This document shows, piece after piece, positions 19,706 to 29,623 of a stretch of 64,000 nucleotides of DNA. A program made the position numbers and the translations under genes. Below the pieces are notes generated by a model, which was given only the letters and a program-made list of their open reading frames with translations, was not told the origin of the DNA and did no database searches. Source of the stretch: Rheinheimera sp. (lineage in GTDB: Bacteria; Pseudomonadota; Gammaproteobacteria; Enterobacterales; Alteromonadaceae). The stretch covers positions 682,001-746,000 of the forward strand of contig NZ_JAUYGV010000006.1 of the NCBI RefSeq assembly GCF_030690345.1, read 5' to 3'. Each line of letters starts with the position of its first letter. Position 1 is the stretch's first letter.

Positions 19706-20677
19706 TTAGTCCGGCGCCTGAGCCACACAATTGCGGCCGTTGGATTTGGCCTGGTACAGGGATTCATCGGCACGCTGGATCAGGCTGTGCAGATCGTCTG
19801 AGCTGCGACACTGTGTTACCCCTATGCTGGCAGTACAGTTTGGTATTAACGGGTTTTCAATGGTGTGCTGCTCCAATGTCAGGCGAATGCGCTCTGCCAG
19901 AGCGTAAGCACTGCTGATACCGGTGTCGGGTAAAATAACCAGAAACTCCTCGCCACCAATGCGGCCGATAAAGTCAGTTTTTCTCATCTGTTGTTTAAAA
20001 GTTTCGGCGGCGCTTTTTAAGGCACGATCGCCGGCCTGATGGCCAAAATTGTCGTTTACCGCCTTAAAGTGATCCAGGTCCAACATCATAATACTCAGTG
20101 CGGTGCCCTGGCGCTCAGCACGGGCAATTTCCAGCCCGAGCAGACGCATAATTTCGCGCCGGTTTAACAGCTCTGTCAGCTCATCCGTGGTAGCCATTTT
20201 TTCCAGTTGTGCCGTGCGTTTTTTTACCTCAGCTTCCAGCCGCTGATTTGATGCTTCCAGTTCATGTTCAGCCCGCATCAGCTCGACAATTTTAGCCTCC
20301 ATAGCACGCTTACCCGGCAAACTTATCACCTGCGGCAACAAGTACCACAGTAGTATCGCTGTCAGCATAGAGATAATGCCTGTCATCGACTTTATAATGC
20401 CGTGAATATAGTAGTAGCCATGCCAGACATTGATAATGCCGAGAATATGGGTGGCGCCGCAGAAAAAAATAAAACCGGCAAACAGCAGAAAGATCCAGTC
20501 AAAGCGCAGATCATCCCTGGCTCTGACCAGCCTTACCAGGGCTATCGGGATCAACATATAGGCGATAAATGTCAATGTATCGCCACCCACATGTAACAGC
20601 AGTAAATCGGTGCGCCATAGCAAACAATGGCCATGTGGCATAAAGTCGCCGTTCAGTAACTCATTGAAAAACGCCAT
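19706..20677 (-). CDS. Diguanylate cyclase with an ethylene-receptor-like membrane sensor
   Basis: The C-terminal GGDEF domain (about residues 160-320) has an intact GGEEF active site at 241-245 and an RKTD inhibitory site at 232-235, so it should make c-di-GMP with product inhibition. The N-terminal region has several membrane helices and closely resembles the ETR1 ethylene-binding domain: FCGATHILGI places Cys73 and His77 exactly like the copper-ligand Cys65/His69 of ETR1, and an Asp (Asp24) lies early in the first helix. A short coiled coil (about 128-160) links the two. Ligand identity (Cu(I), ethylene or another small molecule) is inference. Confidence 0.85.
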   Translation of the reverse strand: MAFFNELLNGDFMPHGHCLLWRTDLLLLHVGGDTLTFIAYMLIPIALVRLVRARDDLRFDWIFLLFAGFIFFCGATHILGIINVWHGYYYIHGIIKSMTGIISMLTAILLWYLLPQVISLPGKRAMEAKIVELMRAEHELEASNQRLEAEVKKRTAQLEKMATTDELTELLNRREIMRLLGLEIARAERQGTALSIMMLDLDHFKAVNDNFGHQAGDRALKSAAETFKQQMRKTDFIGRIGGEEFLVILPDTGISSAYALAERIRLTLEQHTIENPLIPNCTASIGVTQCRSSDDLHSLIQRADESLYQAKSNGRNCVAQAPD

Positions 20678-20783
20678 TTTTTAATCCTGTTTACGGTTAC
20701 AGCTGCAAATCAGCTTAGTCAACCTTGGGCAAAGGTGTTGTAAGAACCGAAACAAAGATACCGCAACTGCAGCTATTAGCGCT

Positions 20784-20813
20784 ACAGGGCTGATACAACG
20801 CGATCAGCCCTGT
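20784..20813 (-). terminator. Strong hairpin after the RND operon
   Basis: ACAGGGCTGAT (20784-20794) pairs perfectly with ATCAGCCCTGT (20803-20813), an 11-bp stem with an 8-base loop, 15 bases beyond the RND stop on the minus strand. There is no clear T tract on either side, so it may be a stabilising or Rho-assisted 3' hairpin rather than a classic terminator. Confidence 0.5.
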
Positions 20814-20827
20814 TGCCTGCTGCAGCC

Positions 20828-23800
20828 TTAGTGGTTAAGCGGTGAAAAGCGGCGTAAGCGCGGTTTTAGCCACTGCACGACATCATCTACAACGAGGTAC
20901 ACCACCGGAATTACCAGCAGGCTGAGAAAGGTTGAGGTAATAAGGCCGCCAATGACCACTATCGCCATCGGCGCGCGAAAGCTCGGGTCGCCGCCCATAC
21001 CTAAGGCGATAGGCAGCATGCCGGCGCCCATGGCAAGCGTGGTCATGACGATAGGTCGTGCCCGTTTGCGACAGGCATCGATAATGGCCTCCCAACGGTT
21101 TAGCTGGTGCTCACTCCTGGCAATAATGATGTAATCAATCAGCAGAATCGAGTTTTTGGTGGCGATGCCCATTAACATTATTAAGCCAATCATCGCCGGC
21201 AGCGACAGCGCAGAGTTGGTTAAAAACAGCGCCAAAAAGGCGCCAGGTACGGAGAGAATCAGCGCGGCAAGAATAGTGACCGGCTGGACAAAGTCTTTTA
21301 GCAGCAGTACCAGCACCATATAAATACAAAATACCCCGGTTAACATCGCGATAGCGAAACCGCTGGCCAGCTCGCCCATCATTTCCGCATCGCCCAGTGC
21401 GGTTTGCGACACGCCGGGCGGCAGGCTTTTCAGGCCGGGTAATGCCATAACGGCTTGTTCAACCACACCCAGCGGCAGGTTATTCAGCTCTATGTCGAAG
21501 TTGATATTGCGCATCCGGTCAAAGCGGGCGATTTCTGCCGGGCCGCTGCTTATTTCCAGGCTGGCGACATTTTCCAGCGCTACCGGGCCGCGCGCACCCG
21601 GCACCGGCAGGCGTTTAAAGGTGTCAAAATCCTCGCGGGCGATATCGCTCAGGCGCACCACTACCGGCACCTGGCGTTCACTCAGGTTAAGTTTGGCCAG
21701 GTCCTGATCATAGTCGCCGGCGGTGGCAACCCGCAGCGTATCAGCAATGGCGGAAGAGGTAACGCCAAGGTCGGCGGCACGGGCAAAGTCCGGCTTGATC
21801 AACAGCTCCGGCCGCACCAGGCTGGCGCTGGAGGTAACGGCACCGATGCCCGGAATAGCCCGTAACTCGCGTTCTACCTGCAGCGCATGTTGCTGCAATA
21901 TACGGCTGTCTTCGCCGGCCAGCACCAGCATATAGTTTTCACTGGTGCCGTCCATACCCACTTTAATTCTGGCGCCCGGCAGGGTGCTTAAGGCGTCGCG
22001 TAATTGCTGTTCAATTTGTTGTTTATGCATACCTGGTCGCAGCTTGCGGTGGCTTAGAGTTAGCGTAAGTACCGCTGAGCGCACACTGGCTGCAGCGCTG
22101 CCGGCGTCCTCTGATGCGCCTGAACTACCGCTACCGATAGCGGTGTAAATTTGTGTTACCTGCGTATTTTGCAGCAGCATTTGCCGTGCCTGTTCGGCCA
22201 GGGCAACGGTATCCTGCAGCTTAGTGCCTGGCTGCAGAGTAAGCCTAACCTGGGTTTGCTGGTTATCATCTGCCGGCATAAAGGCACCGGGCAGTGCCAT
22301 CGCCAGCATAATGCCGCCGGCAAAAAATATCGTAGCAGCGCCCAGGGTCAGGCTTTTGTGCTGTAAACACCAGGTGACCAGATTCAGGTAGTAGCGGATC
22401 CAACCCGGTTCCGGTTTAACCGGCTGCTTATGCTGCTTAGGTGAGCGCAGCAGGTAGGCGGCCATCATTGGCGTAAGCAGCCGGGCCACCAGCAGGGAAA
22501 ACAGTACCGCTATGGCTGCTGTCCAGCCAAACTGCACAAAGAACTTGCCGATTACGCCGCTCATAAAGGCGGTGGGTAAAAATACCGCTATCAGGGTAAA
22601 GGTGGTGGCAACCACTGCAAGGCCAATTTCATCGGCAGCTTCCATGGCCGCCTGAAACGGCGTTTTGCCCATCAGCAGATGGCGCTCGATGTTTTCTATT
22701 TCAACGATAGCATCATCTACCAGCACGCCAATTACCAGCGAAAGCGACAGCAGCGTAACGGTATTGAGCGAAAAGCCCATCAGATGGATCACCAAAAAGG
22801 TGGGAATGATCGACAGTGGCAGTGCCACTGCAGAAATAAAGGTGGCCCGCCAGTCGCGCAGAAACAGAAACACCACTAATACTGCCAGCAGGGCGCCTTC
22901 ATACAATAGCTGCATGGAACCGGCATAGTTCTCCGCTACCGGGTCAATCAGGTTAAATACTTCAGTTATGCTGATATCCGGCTGCTGTACTTGCAGCTGT
23001 TGCAGCGCGGCACGCACCCCATCTGCTACTTCAAGTTCGCCGTAACCTATAGCGCGGGTTATCTCAAAACCCACCACCGGCTCGCCATTCAGAAAAGCGG
23101 CAGAACGCTGCTCTGCCACAGTGTCTGAAACGCTGGCTATCTGATCCAGCCGGATGCGGCGGCCATCCGTTAAGGTGATATCCATAGCGGCGAATTCCTC
23201 TGCCGACTGCACTGTAGCGATGGTTCTCACCGATTGTTCCATGCCACCAAAATGGGCACGGCCGCCCGCCGCTTCTTGCTGCACCAGCCGTAACTGACGG
23301 GAGATGCCGGCGGCAGTGGTATTGAATGCCAATAGGGCGGCAAAATCCAACTCAACGCGGATTTCGCGGTTAACGCCGCCCACGCGGGCTACCGCACCTA
23401 CGCCTTTCACTGCCAGCAGGGCTTTGCTGATATCGTTGTCGACAAACCACGACAAGGCTTCGTTATCCATTTGGGCTGAGCTGAGGCTGTAGGTCAGAAT
23501 GGGCGAGCCGGACAATTCCTGTTTTTTTATCACCGGATCGCGCAAGTCTGCCGGTAGATCAGCCCGAATGCGAGCTACCGCATCGCGCACATCATCAACG
23601 GCTTGTTGTATTGAGCGCTCTAAACGAAACTCAACCGAAATGCTGGCTTCGCCATCGGTCAGGTTACTGTAAATGTGCTTAACGCCTTGCACAGTGGCCA
23701 GTGAGCTTTCTATCTTACGCACTACATCGGTTTCAAGCTGGGAAGGCGAAGCGCCAGGTAAGGACAAACTAACGGTAACAGTGGGTAATTCCACATCAGG

Positions 23801-23917
23801 CAGATCCTGGATTTTCATCGCGCGAAAACTGCTAAGGCCGGCAAAGGTCAGCAGAATAAACAGCAGGATAGCCGGCGTAGGGTTGCGTATGGCCCAGGTT
23901 GAGATATTCAAATTCAT
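20828..23917 (-). CDS. RND-family efflux transporter, inner-membrane pump
   Basis: A 1029-residue proton-driven pump of the HAE1/MdtB-like branch. It has 12 predicted helices and two large periplasmic loops. The N-terminus is MNLNISTWAIRNPTPAILLFILLTFAGL. The proton-relay Asp pair appears in VLVDDAIVEIENIERH (around residue 400), and the paired motif in the second half is GIATKNSILLIDYI. It is preceded by its adaptor gene with a 13-base gap. No outer-membrane factor gene is present, so it probably uses a TolC encoded elsewhere. Substrate unknown. Confidence 0.93.
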   Translation of the reverse strand: MNLNISTWAIRNPTPAILLFILLTFAGLSSFRAMKIQDLPDVELPTVTVSLSLPGASPSQLETDVVRKIESSLATVQGVKHIYSNLTDGEASISVEFRLERSIQQAVDDVRDAVARIRADLPADLRDPVIKKQELSGSPILTYSLSSAQMDNEALSWFVDNDISKALLAVKGVGAVARVGGVNREIRVELDFAALLAFNTTAAGISRQLRLVQQEAAGGRAHFGGMEQSVRTIATVQSAEEFAAMDITLTDGRRIRLDQIASVSDTVAEQRSAAFLNGEPVVGFEITRAIGYGELEVADGVRAALQQLQVQQPDISITEVFNLIDPVAENYAGSMQLLYEGALLAVLVVFLFLRDWRATFISAVALPLSIIPTFLVIHLMGFSLNTVTLLSLSLVIGVLVDDAIVEIENIERHLLMGKTPFQAAMEAADEIGLAVVATTFTLIAVFLPTAFMSGVIGKFFVQFGWTAAIAVLFSLLVARLLTPMMAAYLLRSPKQHKQPVKPEPGWIRYYLNLVTWCLQHKSLTLGAATIFFAGGIMLAMALPGAFMPADDNQQTQVRLTLQPGTKLQDTVALAEQARQMLLQNTQVTQIYTAIGSGSSGASEDAGSAAASVRSAVLTLTLSHRKLRPGMHKQQIEQQLRDALSTLPGARIKVGMDGTSENYMLVLAGEDSRILQQHALQVERELRAIPGIGAVTSSASLVRPELLIKPDFARAADLGVTSSAIADTLRVATAGDYDQDLAKLNLSERQVPVVVRLSDIAREDFDTFKRLPVPGARGPVALENVASLEISSGPAEIARFDRMRNINFDIELNNLPLGVVEQAVMALPGLKSLPPGVSQTALGDAEMMGELASGFAIAMLTGVFCIYMVLVLLLKDFVQPVTILAALILSVPGAFLALFLTNSALSLPAMIGLIMLMGIATKNSILLIDYIIIARSEHQLNRWEAIIDACRKRARPIVMTTLAMGAGMLPIALGMGGDPSFRAPMAIVVIGGLITSTFLSLLVIPVVYLVVDDVVQWLKPRLRRFSPLNH

Positions 23918-23930
23918 TTTATACTCCGGC

Positions 23931-25118
23931 TTACATCGCGTCGTCTGACTGAGCAGCCAAAGCCGCTGGCGTCCCGGCTGGTTTGGCTGTTGTTACCGAA
24001 GGCTGCGCGCCCTGCTGGTGGGGCACAATCCGCACTAAATCACCATCGCCAAGAAAAGCGCCGCCCGTTACGACGACTTGATCCGCCGCTGTTACACCAC
24101 TGCTGATTTCTACCAAATCAGCAGTGCGCCGCCCGGTGCTGACTTTGGTTTGCGTTACTCTGGCATCCTCGCCAACCTGCATCACATAGCTGAAACCATC
24201 GCGCAACAGCACGGCACTTTGCGGCAGAGTCAGTACTTCTGTTGTGCCAAGTTCAAACCGGCCACGGGCAAAACTACCGGCACGGAGGTTTTGGTCTAAA
24301 GGCAAGTCGACATACACCAGGGCATTACGGCTTTGGGTGTCTACCACCGGCGCGACCATGCGCAATGAACCGGTAATGGTTTCACCACCCACCGGTGTAA
24401 CGTAAACAACCTGGCCCGGTTGCAGCTTGGGCAGATCTTGTGCTGACACCTCTGCCCGCCATTCCAGCCGGCCGCCCCTGATCAGCCGGAACAGCTGCTG
24501 GCCCGGCGGCAGCACGGCGCCAACAGTGGCGTCTCTGGCGGAAATAATGCCGTTGTCCGGTGCCAACACCCGGGTTTGCTCAAGGCGTAATTGTTGGCTG
24601 TGCAGGCTGGCTTGGGCTGACTGCAGCCGGGCCAGGGCGGTTTTTTCCGCCGTACTGTATTGCTGAATTTGTCGTGTCGACAGGGCACCGCTGGCTTGCA
24701 GCTCTGCAGCACGCTTTACGTCGTCTGTCGCTTCCGCCAGTAAGGCTTCAGCTTCAGCTACTGCGGCCTGGCTTTGCGCCAGCTCAGAGCGTACCGAGTC
24801 AGCAGCAAAGCTGGCCAGCAGCTGGCCGCGCCTGACGATATCACCAACATTAACCAGCACCTGGTCTAGCCTTAAATCATTGGTTTCATTGCCAATGCTG
24901 GCTTCCTGCCAGGCGCTGATATTGCCACTGGCCGACAAAGTCAGGGGTAATATGACCCTTTGTGGCTTGGTTAGGCTAACGGTAAGTGTGGGCTTAGCCG
25001 CTGCAACGGCAGTGTTATCTGCTGCTGCGTCAGTGCTGTCTGCAGCGACGATTATGGCGGCGGTAACGGCCACCACAAATACTGTGGCAAGCAATACAAC
25101 CTGGTGAGACCTCTTCAT
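23931..25118 (-). CDS. RND efflux periplasmic adaptor (membrane fusion protein)
   Basis: The 395-residue adaptor has an N-terminal anchor (VVLLATVFVVAVTAAIIVA), a split biotinyl-lipoyl domain (GNISAWQEASIGNET...GDIVRRGQLLA), an alpha-hairpin of Ala/Gln/Glu heptads (about residues 120-190), then beta-barrel and membrane-proximal domains with AVLLRDGFSYVMQV. GGAAG lies upstream of the ATG. Together with the pump it forms a two-gene operon, divergent from a MipA-kinase-regulator operon. Confidence 0.9.
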   Translation of the reverse strand: MKRSHQVVLLATVFVVAVTAAIIVAADSTDAAADNTAVAAAKPTLTVSLTKPQRVILPLTLSASGNISAWQEASIGNETNDLRLDQVLVNVGDIVRRGQLLASFAADSVRSELAQSQAAVAEAEALLAEATDDVKRAAELQASGALSTRQIQQYSTAEKTALARLQSAQASLHSQQLRLEQTRVLAPDNGIISARDATVGAVLPPGQQLFRLIRGGRLEWRAEVSAQDLPKLQPGQVVYVTPVGGETITGSLRMVAPVVDTQSRNALVYVDLPLDQNLRAGSFARGRFELGTTEVLTLPQSAVLLRDGFSYVMQVGEDARVTQTKVSTGRRTADLVEISSGVTAADQVVVTGGAFLGDGDLVRIVPHQQGAQPSVTTAKPAGTPAALAAQSDDAM

Positions 25119-25214
25119 TTTCTGCTTCCTTAATTTTACCTGGCATCAGCATTACTGTCGGTTAAATTGCCTTTCAGCAAACTTACTGAGGCAAAAACAG
25201 CAAAAAAATGTGTT

Positions 25215-25232
25215 GGTAAGTTTTAGGTAAGT
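25215..25232. promoter_or_regulatory. 11-bp phased direct repeat in the divergent RND/mipA control region
   Basis: GGTAAGT occurs at 25215-25221 and again at 25226-25232, giving GTAAG-N6-GTAAG with one helical turn between sites. This is the pattern bound by OmpR/CpxR-type response-regulator dimers. It sits between the divergent efflux operon and the operon that encodes such a regulator. Confidence 0.5.
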
Positions 25233-25289
25233 CAGGCGATGGATGATGGCAGTTCTTTTACATCAAAATCATTTGAAAGGAACTGATCT

Positions 25290-26102
25290 ATGCGCTCATT
25301 GATTTCAACCCCGCCTTATTTCAAAACTGTTAGGGCATATACTGAGGCGGCGTTGTTTATGCTGCTTGGCGGTTTACCTTTGACTGTTGCTGCACAGCAG
25401 CCGGATGATGATGCATCGTCATGGGGCTTGGGCGTGGCGGTTATCACCAGCCAGAAAGCCTATGCCGGTATTGACCGTGACAACAAGCTGTTGCCGATAT
25501 TGTCATATGAAAATCGCTATATCCGTCTGACCGGGCCTGAGCTGGCGGTTAAATTGCCGGGTTATCAGTTTAGTGAGTCGAATAAGGTGAACTTCAGTAT
25601 TATCGGCAAGTACGATTTTACCGATTACAAGCAAAGTGATGCGCCAATCCTTAATGGTATGGCAGACAGAGATGGTGGTTTCCGCGCCGGCTTTAAAGCA
25701 GAATGGCAAAACAGTATTGCGGATATCAGTGCTGAATATGTTACTGAAGTGTCAGGCGACAGTGAAGGCAGCGAAGTTAATCTTATGGTAGAGAAAACCT
25801 GGCATTTTGCTGAACACTATATGTTTACGCCCCGCATAGCGGTGAGCTGGCAGGACAAAAAACATATAGATTACTACTATGGTGTACGCAGCAACGAAGT
25901 GACCGCAGAGCGGGCGTTTTATCAGGGGGAAGCCGGAATGAATATTGAGGCAGGCGCACGTGTCGGCTATATGTTTAAGCAAAGACATATTATTTTTCTG
26001 GATGTCAGCCTGACCAGCTTAGCGACAGAAATAAAAGACAGCCCTTTGGTTGACCGCTCCACTGAAAACCGGGTATTTCTCGGTTATAGCTACAGTTTCT
26101 GA
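25290..26102 (+). CDS. MipA/OmpV-family outer-membrane protein in a two-component operon
   Basis: The 270-residue protein has an N-terminal hydrophobic segment ending VAAQQ and then OmpV/MipA barrel strands: SSWGLGVAVITSQKAYAGID, the central YDFTDYKQSDAPILNGM region, and a C-terminal strand ending VFLGYSYSF with terminal Phe. It overlaps the next gene, a response regulator, by one base (TGATG). An AAAGGAAC sequence precedes the start. OmpV-family proteins next to OmpR-type regulators are often induced by cationic peptides or antibiotics; that role here is inference. Confidence 0.83.
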   Translation: MRSLISTPPYFKTVRAYTEAALFMLLGGLPLTVAAQQPDDDASSWGLGVAVITSQKAYAGIDRDNKLLPILSYENRYIRLTGPELAVKLPGYQFSESNKVNFSIIGKYDFTDYKQSDAPILNGMADRDGGFRAGFKAEWQNSIADISAEYVTEVSGDSEGSEVNLMVEKTWHFAEHYMFTPRIAVSWQDKKHIDYYYGVRSNEVTAERAFYQGEAGMNIEAGARVGYMFKQRHIIFLDVSLTSLATEIKDSPLVDRSTENRVFLGYSYSF

Positions 26103-26779
26103 TGAACCGTATCCTGCTGCTTGAAGATCATGAGCGCTTAGCCCGGTTGATATGCGAGGGGCTGGCGCCTGCCGGTATTGTCGCTGATGTGTTCAGCCGT
26201 ATCGATCATGCGTTGGTGGCCTTGCAGCAAGTGCCGTATCAGGCGTTGGTGATTGACCGGGGCGTGCCGGACGGTGATGGCCTGTCGTTGTTACGGCGGA
26301 TACGCGATGGCGGCAATACGGTTCCTTGCCTGGTATTGACAGCGCGCACCGCACTGAATGATCGGGTTGAAGGCCTGGATGCCGGTGCCGATGATTATCT
26401 GGCCAAACCTTTTGCTATGGAAGAAATGGTGGCGCGGGTACGGGCACTATTGCGCCGGCCGGCTGAGGTGCGCTCGCTGGAGCCGCAATGTGGCGACTTA
26501 ACCTTGCGCCCGGCAGACAGCCTTATCTGCTGCGGTGATAACTGCGAGATCCTGGCGCCGGCAGAGCTGCAAATTATGTTGTTACTGGTGCGCAGATGTA
26601 ATGAGTCGGTGCGTCACACTGCACTGGAGGCTGCCGGCTGGGGCTTTAGCGAAGCGGTTACGCCCAACGCACTGGATGTGGCATTGCACCGCATCCGGCG
26701 AAAGTTACAGGCCATTGGCTCGCAGCAGCGGATAGTAAATATAAGGGGTATAGGCTATGCGCTTCGGCACGATGTTTAA
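26102..26779 (+). CDS. OmpR/PhoB-family response regulator
   Basis: A 225-residue regulator. The receiver domain has the acidic pocket Glu8/Asp9, phospho-acceptor Asp52 (VIDRGVPDGDG), the conserved Thr in LVLTART and Lys in LAKPF. A winged-helix DNA-binding domain follows, ending RIVNIRGIGYALR. The closest relatives look like QseB/PmrA types. It is translated from the same mRNA as the upstream mipA and overlaps its kinase gene by 23 bases. Probable targets are its own operon and the divergent RND pump. Confidence 0.92.
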   Translation: MNRILLLEDHERLARLICEGLAPAGIVADVFSRIDHALVALQQVPYQALVIDRGVPDGDGLSLLRRIRDGGNTVPCLVLTARTALNDRVEGLDAGADDYLAKPFAMEEMVARVRALLRRPAEVRSLEPQCGDLTLRPADSLICCGDNCEILAPAELQIMLLLVRRCNESVRHTALEAAGWGFSEAVTPNALDVALHRIRRKLQAIGSQQRIVNIRGIGYALRHDV

Positions 26780-28148
26780 TTTCAATAGTTTGCGACTGCA
26801 GATATTACTGTCTTATCTTGCCGGTATGATGCTGAGCATCACCTTGCTGGTGTTGGCTGCGGTTTGGGTGTTGCAAAATAATACGCTGGCCAGAATGGAC
26901 CTGGCTGATGCAGCCGCCGGGATCGCAGACGATATCCGCTACAATGACGATGGCAAGCCTGTTGGCTTTGCGCCGAAGGTAGAGGACGTAACCTGGTTGT
27001 TTGAAAGTTTCCCGCGTGAAACGGCGTACCGGATCCTGGATGAAGCCGGCAACGTGGTGTTGCAGTCGGGTGGCGGTGAGTCTGTCTGGCCTGAGAGTAA
27101 AGAACTGCTCAGACTGGGGCGTGGCCGGTTTGATTTTGAGTCTGACGGCTTGACTATGCACGGAGCAACGGAGCCTGTCATGCTCAATGACAAAATCTGG
27201 TATTTGCAGCTTACCGCCAGCACAAGGTTTATGACGCTGATGCATCGCCGTATAGCCCTGCCGCTGGTGGGAACCGGTGTTACCCTGTTTAGCCTGGTGC
27301 TGCTGCTCGCTTTTGGTTTATGCGCTTACATCACGTTGCGCTACACGCTAAGGCCGCTAAAAGATATCTCCCGGTCTGCCTCCACTATTTCTCCTCATAC
27401 TCTGGATGTTCGTCTGCCGGTTAAAGGCGTGCCTACCGAGCTTGCGCCGCTGGTAAACAGCTTTAATCAGGCCCTTGAACGGCTGGAGCATGGCTACCGG
27501 GTGCAGCAGGAGTTTTTGGCCACCGCCGCGCACGAATTAAAAACCCCGTTGGCGTTGATCAGCGCTCAGCTCGAATTGATGTCGCCAACAGAGCAGCGTA
27601 ACTGGCTGCTGCATGATGTGCGCTATATGTCGCGCCAGGTGCAGCAGTTATTGCTGCTGGCCGAAGCCAGTGAGCAGCAGAACTACAGGTTTATAAAGCT
27701 TGACGTTACTGAGATTGCGGCCGAGGTTGTCGCTTATTTACAGCGGATGGCCGATAACCAACAAGTGAAATTGCGCCTGGAGCGGCATATAGCCAGCTTG
27801 ATATTGCCGGCCGATAAAGGTGCGTTATTTACCCTGCTGAAAAACCTGCTGGAAAATGCCATTCAACATGCGCCGCCGGGCAGCACTGTGGCGGTAGATG
27901 TGTTCGCCGACTATATCAGCGTGCGCGATCACGGCCCGGGTGTAAGTGAGGCGCAATTGCCGCAGTTATTTAACCGCTTCTGGCGCGCAGAAACCAGGCG
28001 GGATAGCGGTGCCGGGCTGGGCCTGACCATTTGCCGCGAAATTGCGCTGGCGCATAGCTGGGTGTTATCAGCCCACAGAATGCAGCCGGGGTTAATGTTC
28101 CGGCTGCAGCTGGTTGCTGATAATGACGGTAATACTCCAGCCGGGTAA
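26757..28148 (+). CDS. Sensor histidine kinase, partner of the OmpR-type regulator
   Basis: The 463-residue membrane kinase has two helices (about residues 16-40 and 167-193) bracketing a periplasmic sensor of about 125 residues, then a HAMP linker, HisKA with phospho-His259 in TAAHELKTPL, and an ATPase domain with N box NLLENAIQHAPP, G1 DHGPGVS, F box FNRFWR and G2 GAGLGL. The start overlaps the regulator gene; an in-frame ATG 15 bases later is also possible. Its stop lies 5 bases from the convergent gor stop. Confidence 0.92.
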   Translation: MRFGTMFNFNSLRLQILLSYLAGMMLSITLLVLAAVWVLQNNTLARMDLADAAAGIADDIRYNDDGKPVGFAPKVEDVTWLFESFPRETAYRILDEAGNVVLQSGGGESVWPESKELLRLGRGRFDFESDGLTMHGATEPVMLNDKIWYLQLTASTRFMTLMHRRIALPLVGTGVTLFSLVLLLAFGLCAYITLRYTLRPLKDISRSASTISPHTLDVRLPVKGVPTELAPLVNSFNQALERLEHGYRVQQEFLATAAHELKTPLALISAQLELMSPTEQRNWLLHDVRYMSRQVQQLLLLAEASEQQNYRFIKLDVTEIAAEVVAYLQRMADNQQVKLRLERHIASLILPADKGALFTLLKNLLENAIQHAPPGSTVAVDVFADYISVRDHGPGVSEAQLPQLFNRFWRAETRRDSGAGLGLTICREIALAHSWVLSAHRMQPGLMFRLQLVADNDGNTPAG

Positions 28149-28153
28149 GCAAA

Positions 28154-29509
28154 TTAGCGCAGCGTAACAAACTCTTCGGCGCTGGTTGGGTGCAGCGCTA
28201 CGGTGTTGTCAAAGTCGGCTTTGGTGGCGCCCATTTTTATCGCTACGGCAAAGCCTTGCAGTACTTCGTCCATGCCCTCACCAATGCCGTGCAAACCGAC
28301 CACTTTTTCGTCCGGGCCGGTGCACACTAACTTAAAGCGGCTAAGCGCACGATGCTCAGTAATGGCGTTGTACATGGCTGCGAAGTTAGAGCGATACACT
28401 TTGATATTAGCCGCGCCGTATTGCTCTATGGCTTCTGCTTCCGTTAAACCAATAGTGCCGATGGGTGGGTGGCTGAATACTACTGTGGGTATCAACGAGT
28501 AATCCATATGCGCGTCCGGCATGTCTTTGTTAAACAGCCGTTCGGCCAGCAGGCGGGCGGCTTTAACTGCTACCGGGGTTAGCTGGGCTTCGCCGGTAAT
28601 ATCGCCAACGGCATAGATGCCGCTAACATTGGTATTCTGGTATTTGTCGGTGCGGATATAACCGTCTTTATCAGTTGCCACGCCGGCAGCGGCCAAATTC
28701 AGCTTGTCGGTAGCGGGCTCACGGCCAATGGCCCAGATCAGGCAATCCACGTCAGTAAATACGCTGCCGTTATCGCAATGTACGCTTAAGCTGCCGTCAC
28801 TCATTTTTTCTACTTTACTGACATTGGCCTGGGTGTGCAGCTGCAGCTTATCTTGCGCCATGCGCTCAAGCAGCATATCGGTAATATCGCTGTCAAAATT
28901 ACGCAGTGGCCGATCTTTGCGTACCAGCAGGTGCGTGTCTGTGCCCAGCGCATGCAATACACCGGCGATTTCGATAGCGATATAACCGGCGCCGATTACC
29001 AGCGCTTTTTTCGGCTGGGTGGTTAGAGCAAAAAAGCCGTCGGAGTCTATACCGTGCTCTGCGCCGGGAATATCAGGCCGCGTCGGGCGGCCGCCTGTGG
29101 CGATGGTAATATGATCGGCCGTAATGCGCTCGCCGTTAACCTCAACGGTATGGGCATCAACAAAGCTGGCAAAACCGTTAATATAGGTGACCCCGTTATT
29201 GGTAAAGCCTTTTTCGTAACTGGCGTGAATGCGCTTGATATAGGCCTCGCGGTTTTTCACCAGGGTGGCCCAGCTAAAGCGGTTCTGGGTTATGTCAAAG
29301 CCGTAATCTGCGCTGTATTTCAGTGCTTCGGCAATATGGGCGCCATACCACATCACTTTTTTCGGTACGCAGCCGACATTAACGCAGGTGCCGCCCACTG
29401 CATTGGCTTCAATTACCGCGGCGCTGGCACCGCGTTGGGCCGCACGGTTGGCGCCGGCAATACCGCCGCTGCCGGCACCGATAGCAAGATAGTTAAAATG
29501 ACGGGTCAT
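28154..29509 (-). CDS. gor: Glutathione-disulfide reductase
   Basis: A cytoplasmic FAD flavoenzyme reducing GSSG with NADPH. The N-terminal FAD motif is [15 protein letters not shown], the redox-active disulfide is in [13 protein letters not shown], the NADPH site is around [13 protein letters not shown] with downstream Arg residues (RKDRPLR), and the C-terminal interface ends [12 protein letters not shown] with the catalytic His-Glu pair. The start at 29509 ([11 protein letters not shown]) gives 451 residues, as in E. coli; five more codons upstream lack family similarity. The gene is monocistronic. Confidence 0.96.
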   Translation of the reverse strand: MTRHFNYLAIGAGSGGIAGANRAAQRGASAAVIEANAVGGTCVNVGCVPKKVMWYGAHIAEALKYSADYGFDITQNRFSWATLVKNREAYIKRIHASYEKGFTNNGVTYINGFASFVDAHTVEVNGERITADHITIATGGRPTRPDIPGAEHGIDSDGFFALTTQPKKALVIGAGYIAIEIAGVLHALGTDTHLLVRKDRPLRNFDSDITDMLLERMAQDKLQLHTQANVSKVEKMSDGSLSVHCDNGSVFTDVDCLIWAIGREPATDKLNLAAAGVATDKDGYIRTDKYQNTNVSGIYAVGDITGEAQLTPVAVKAARLLAERLFNKDMPDAHMDYSLIPTVVFSHPPIGTIGLTEAEAIEQYGAANIKVYRSNFAAMYNAITEHRALSRFKLVCTGPDEKVVGLHGIGEGMDEVLQGFAVAIKMGATKADFDNTVALHPTSAEEFVTLR

Positions 29510-29623
29510 AACGCAGTTCCACATTGCAGGTCAATGCACTGGTTATATGGGGTAAAGCGATGTTTTACAAGCCCGGCGTTACAGCTAAGTAAACGCCGGC
29601 CGGGGGAGTTGATTATTGCGCTG

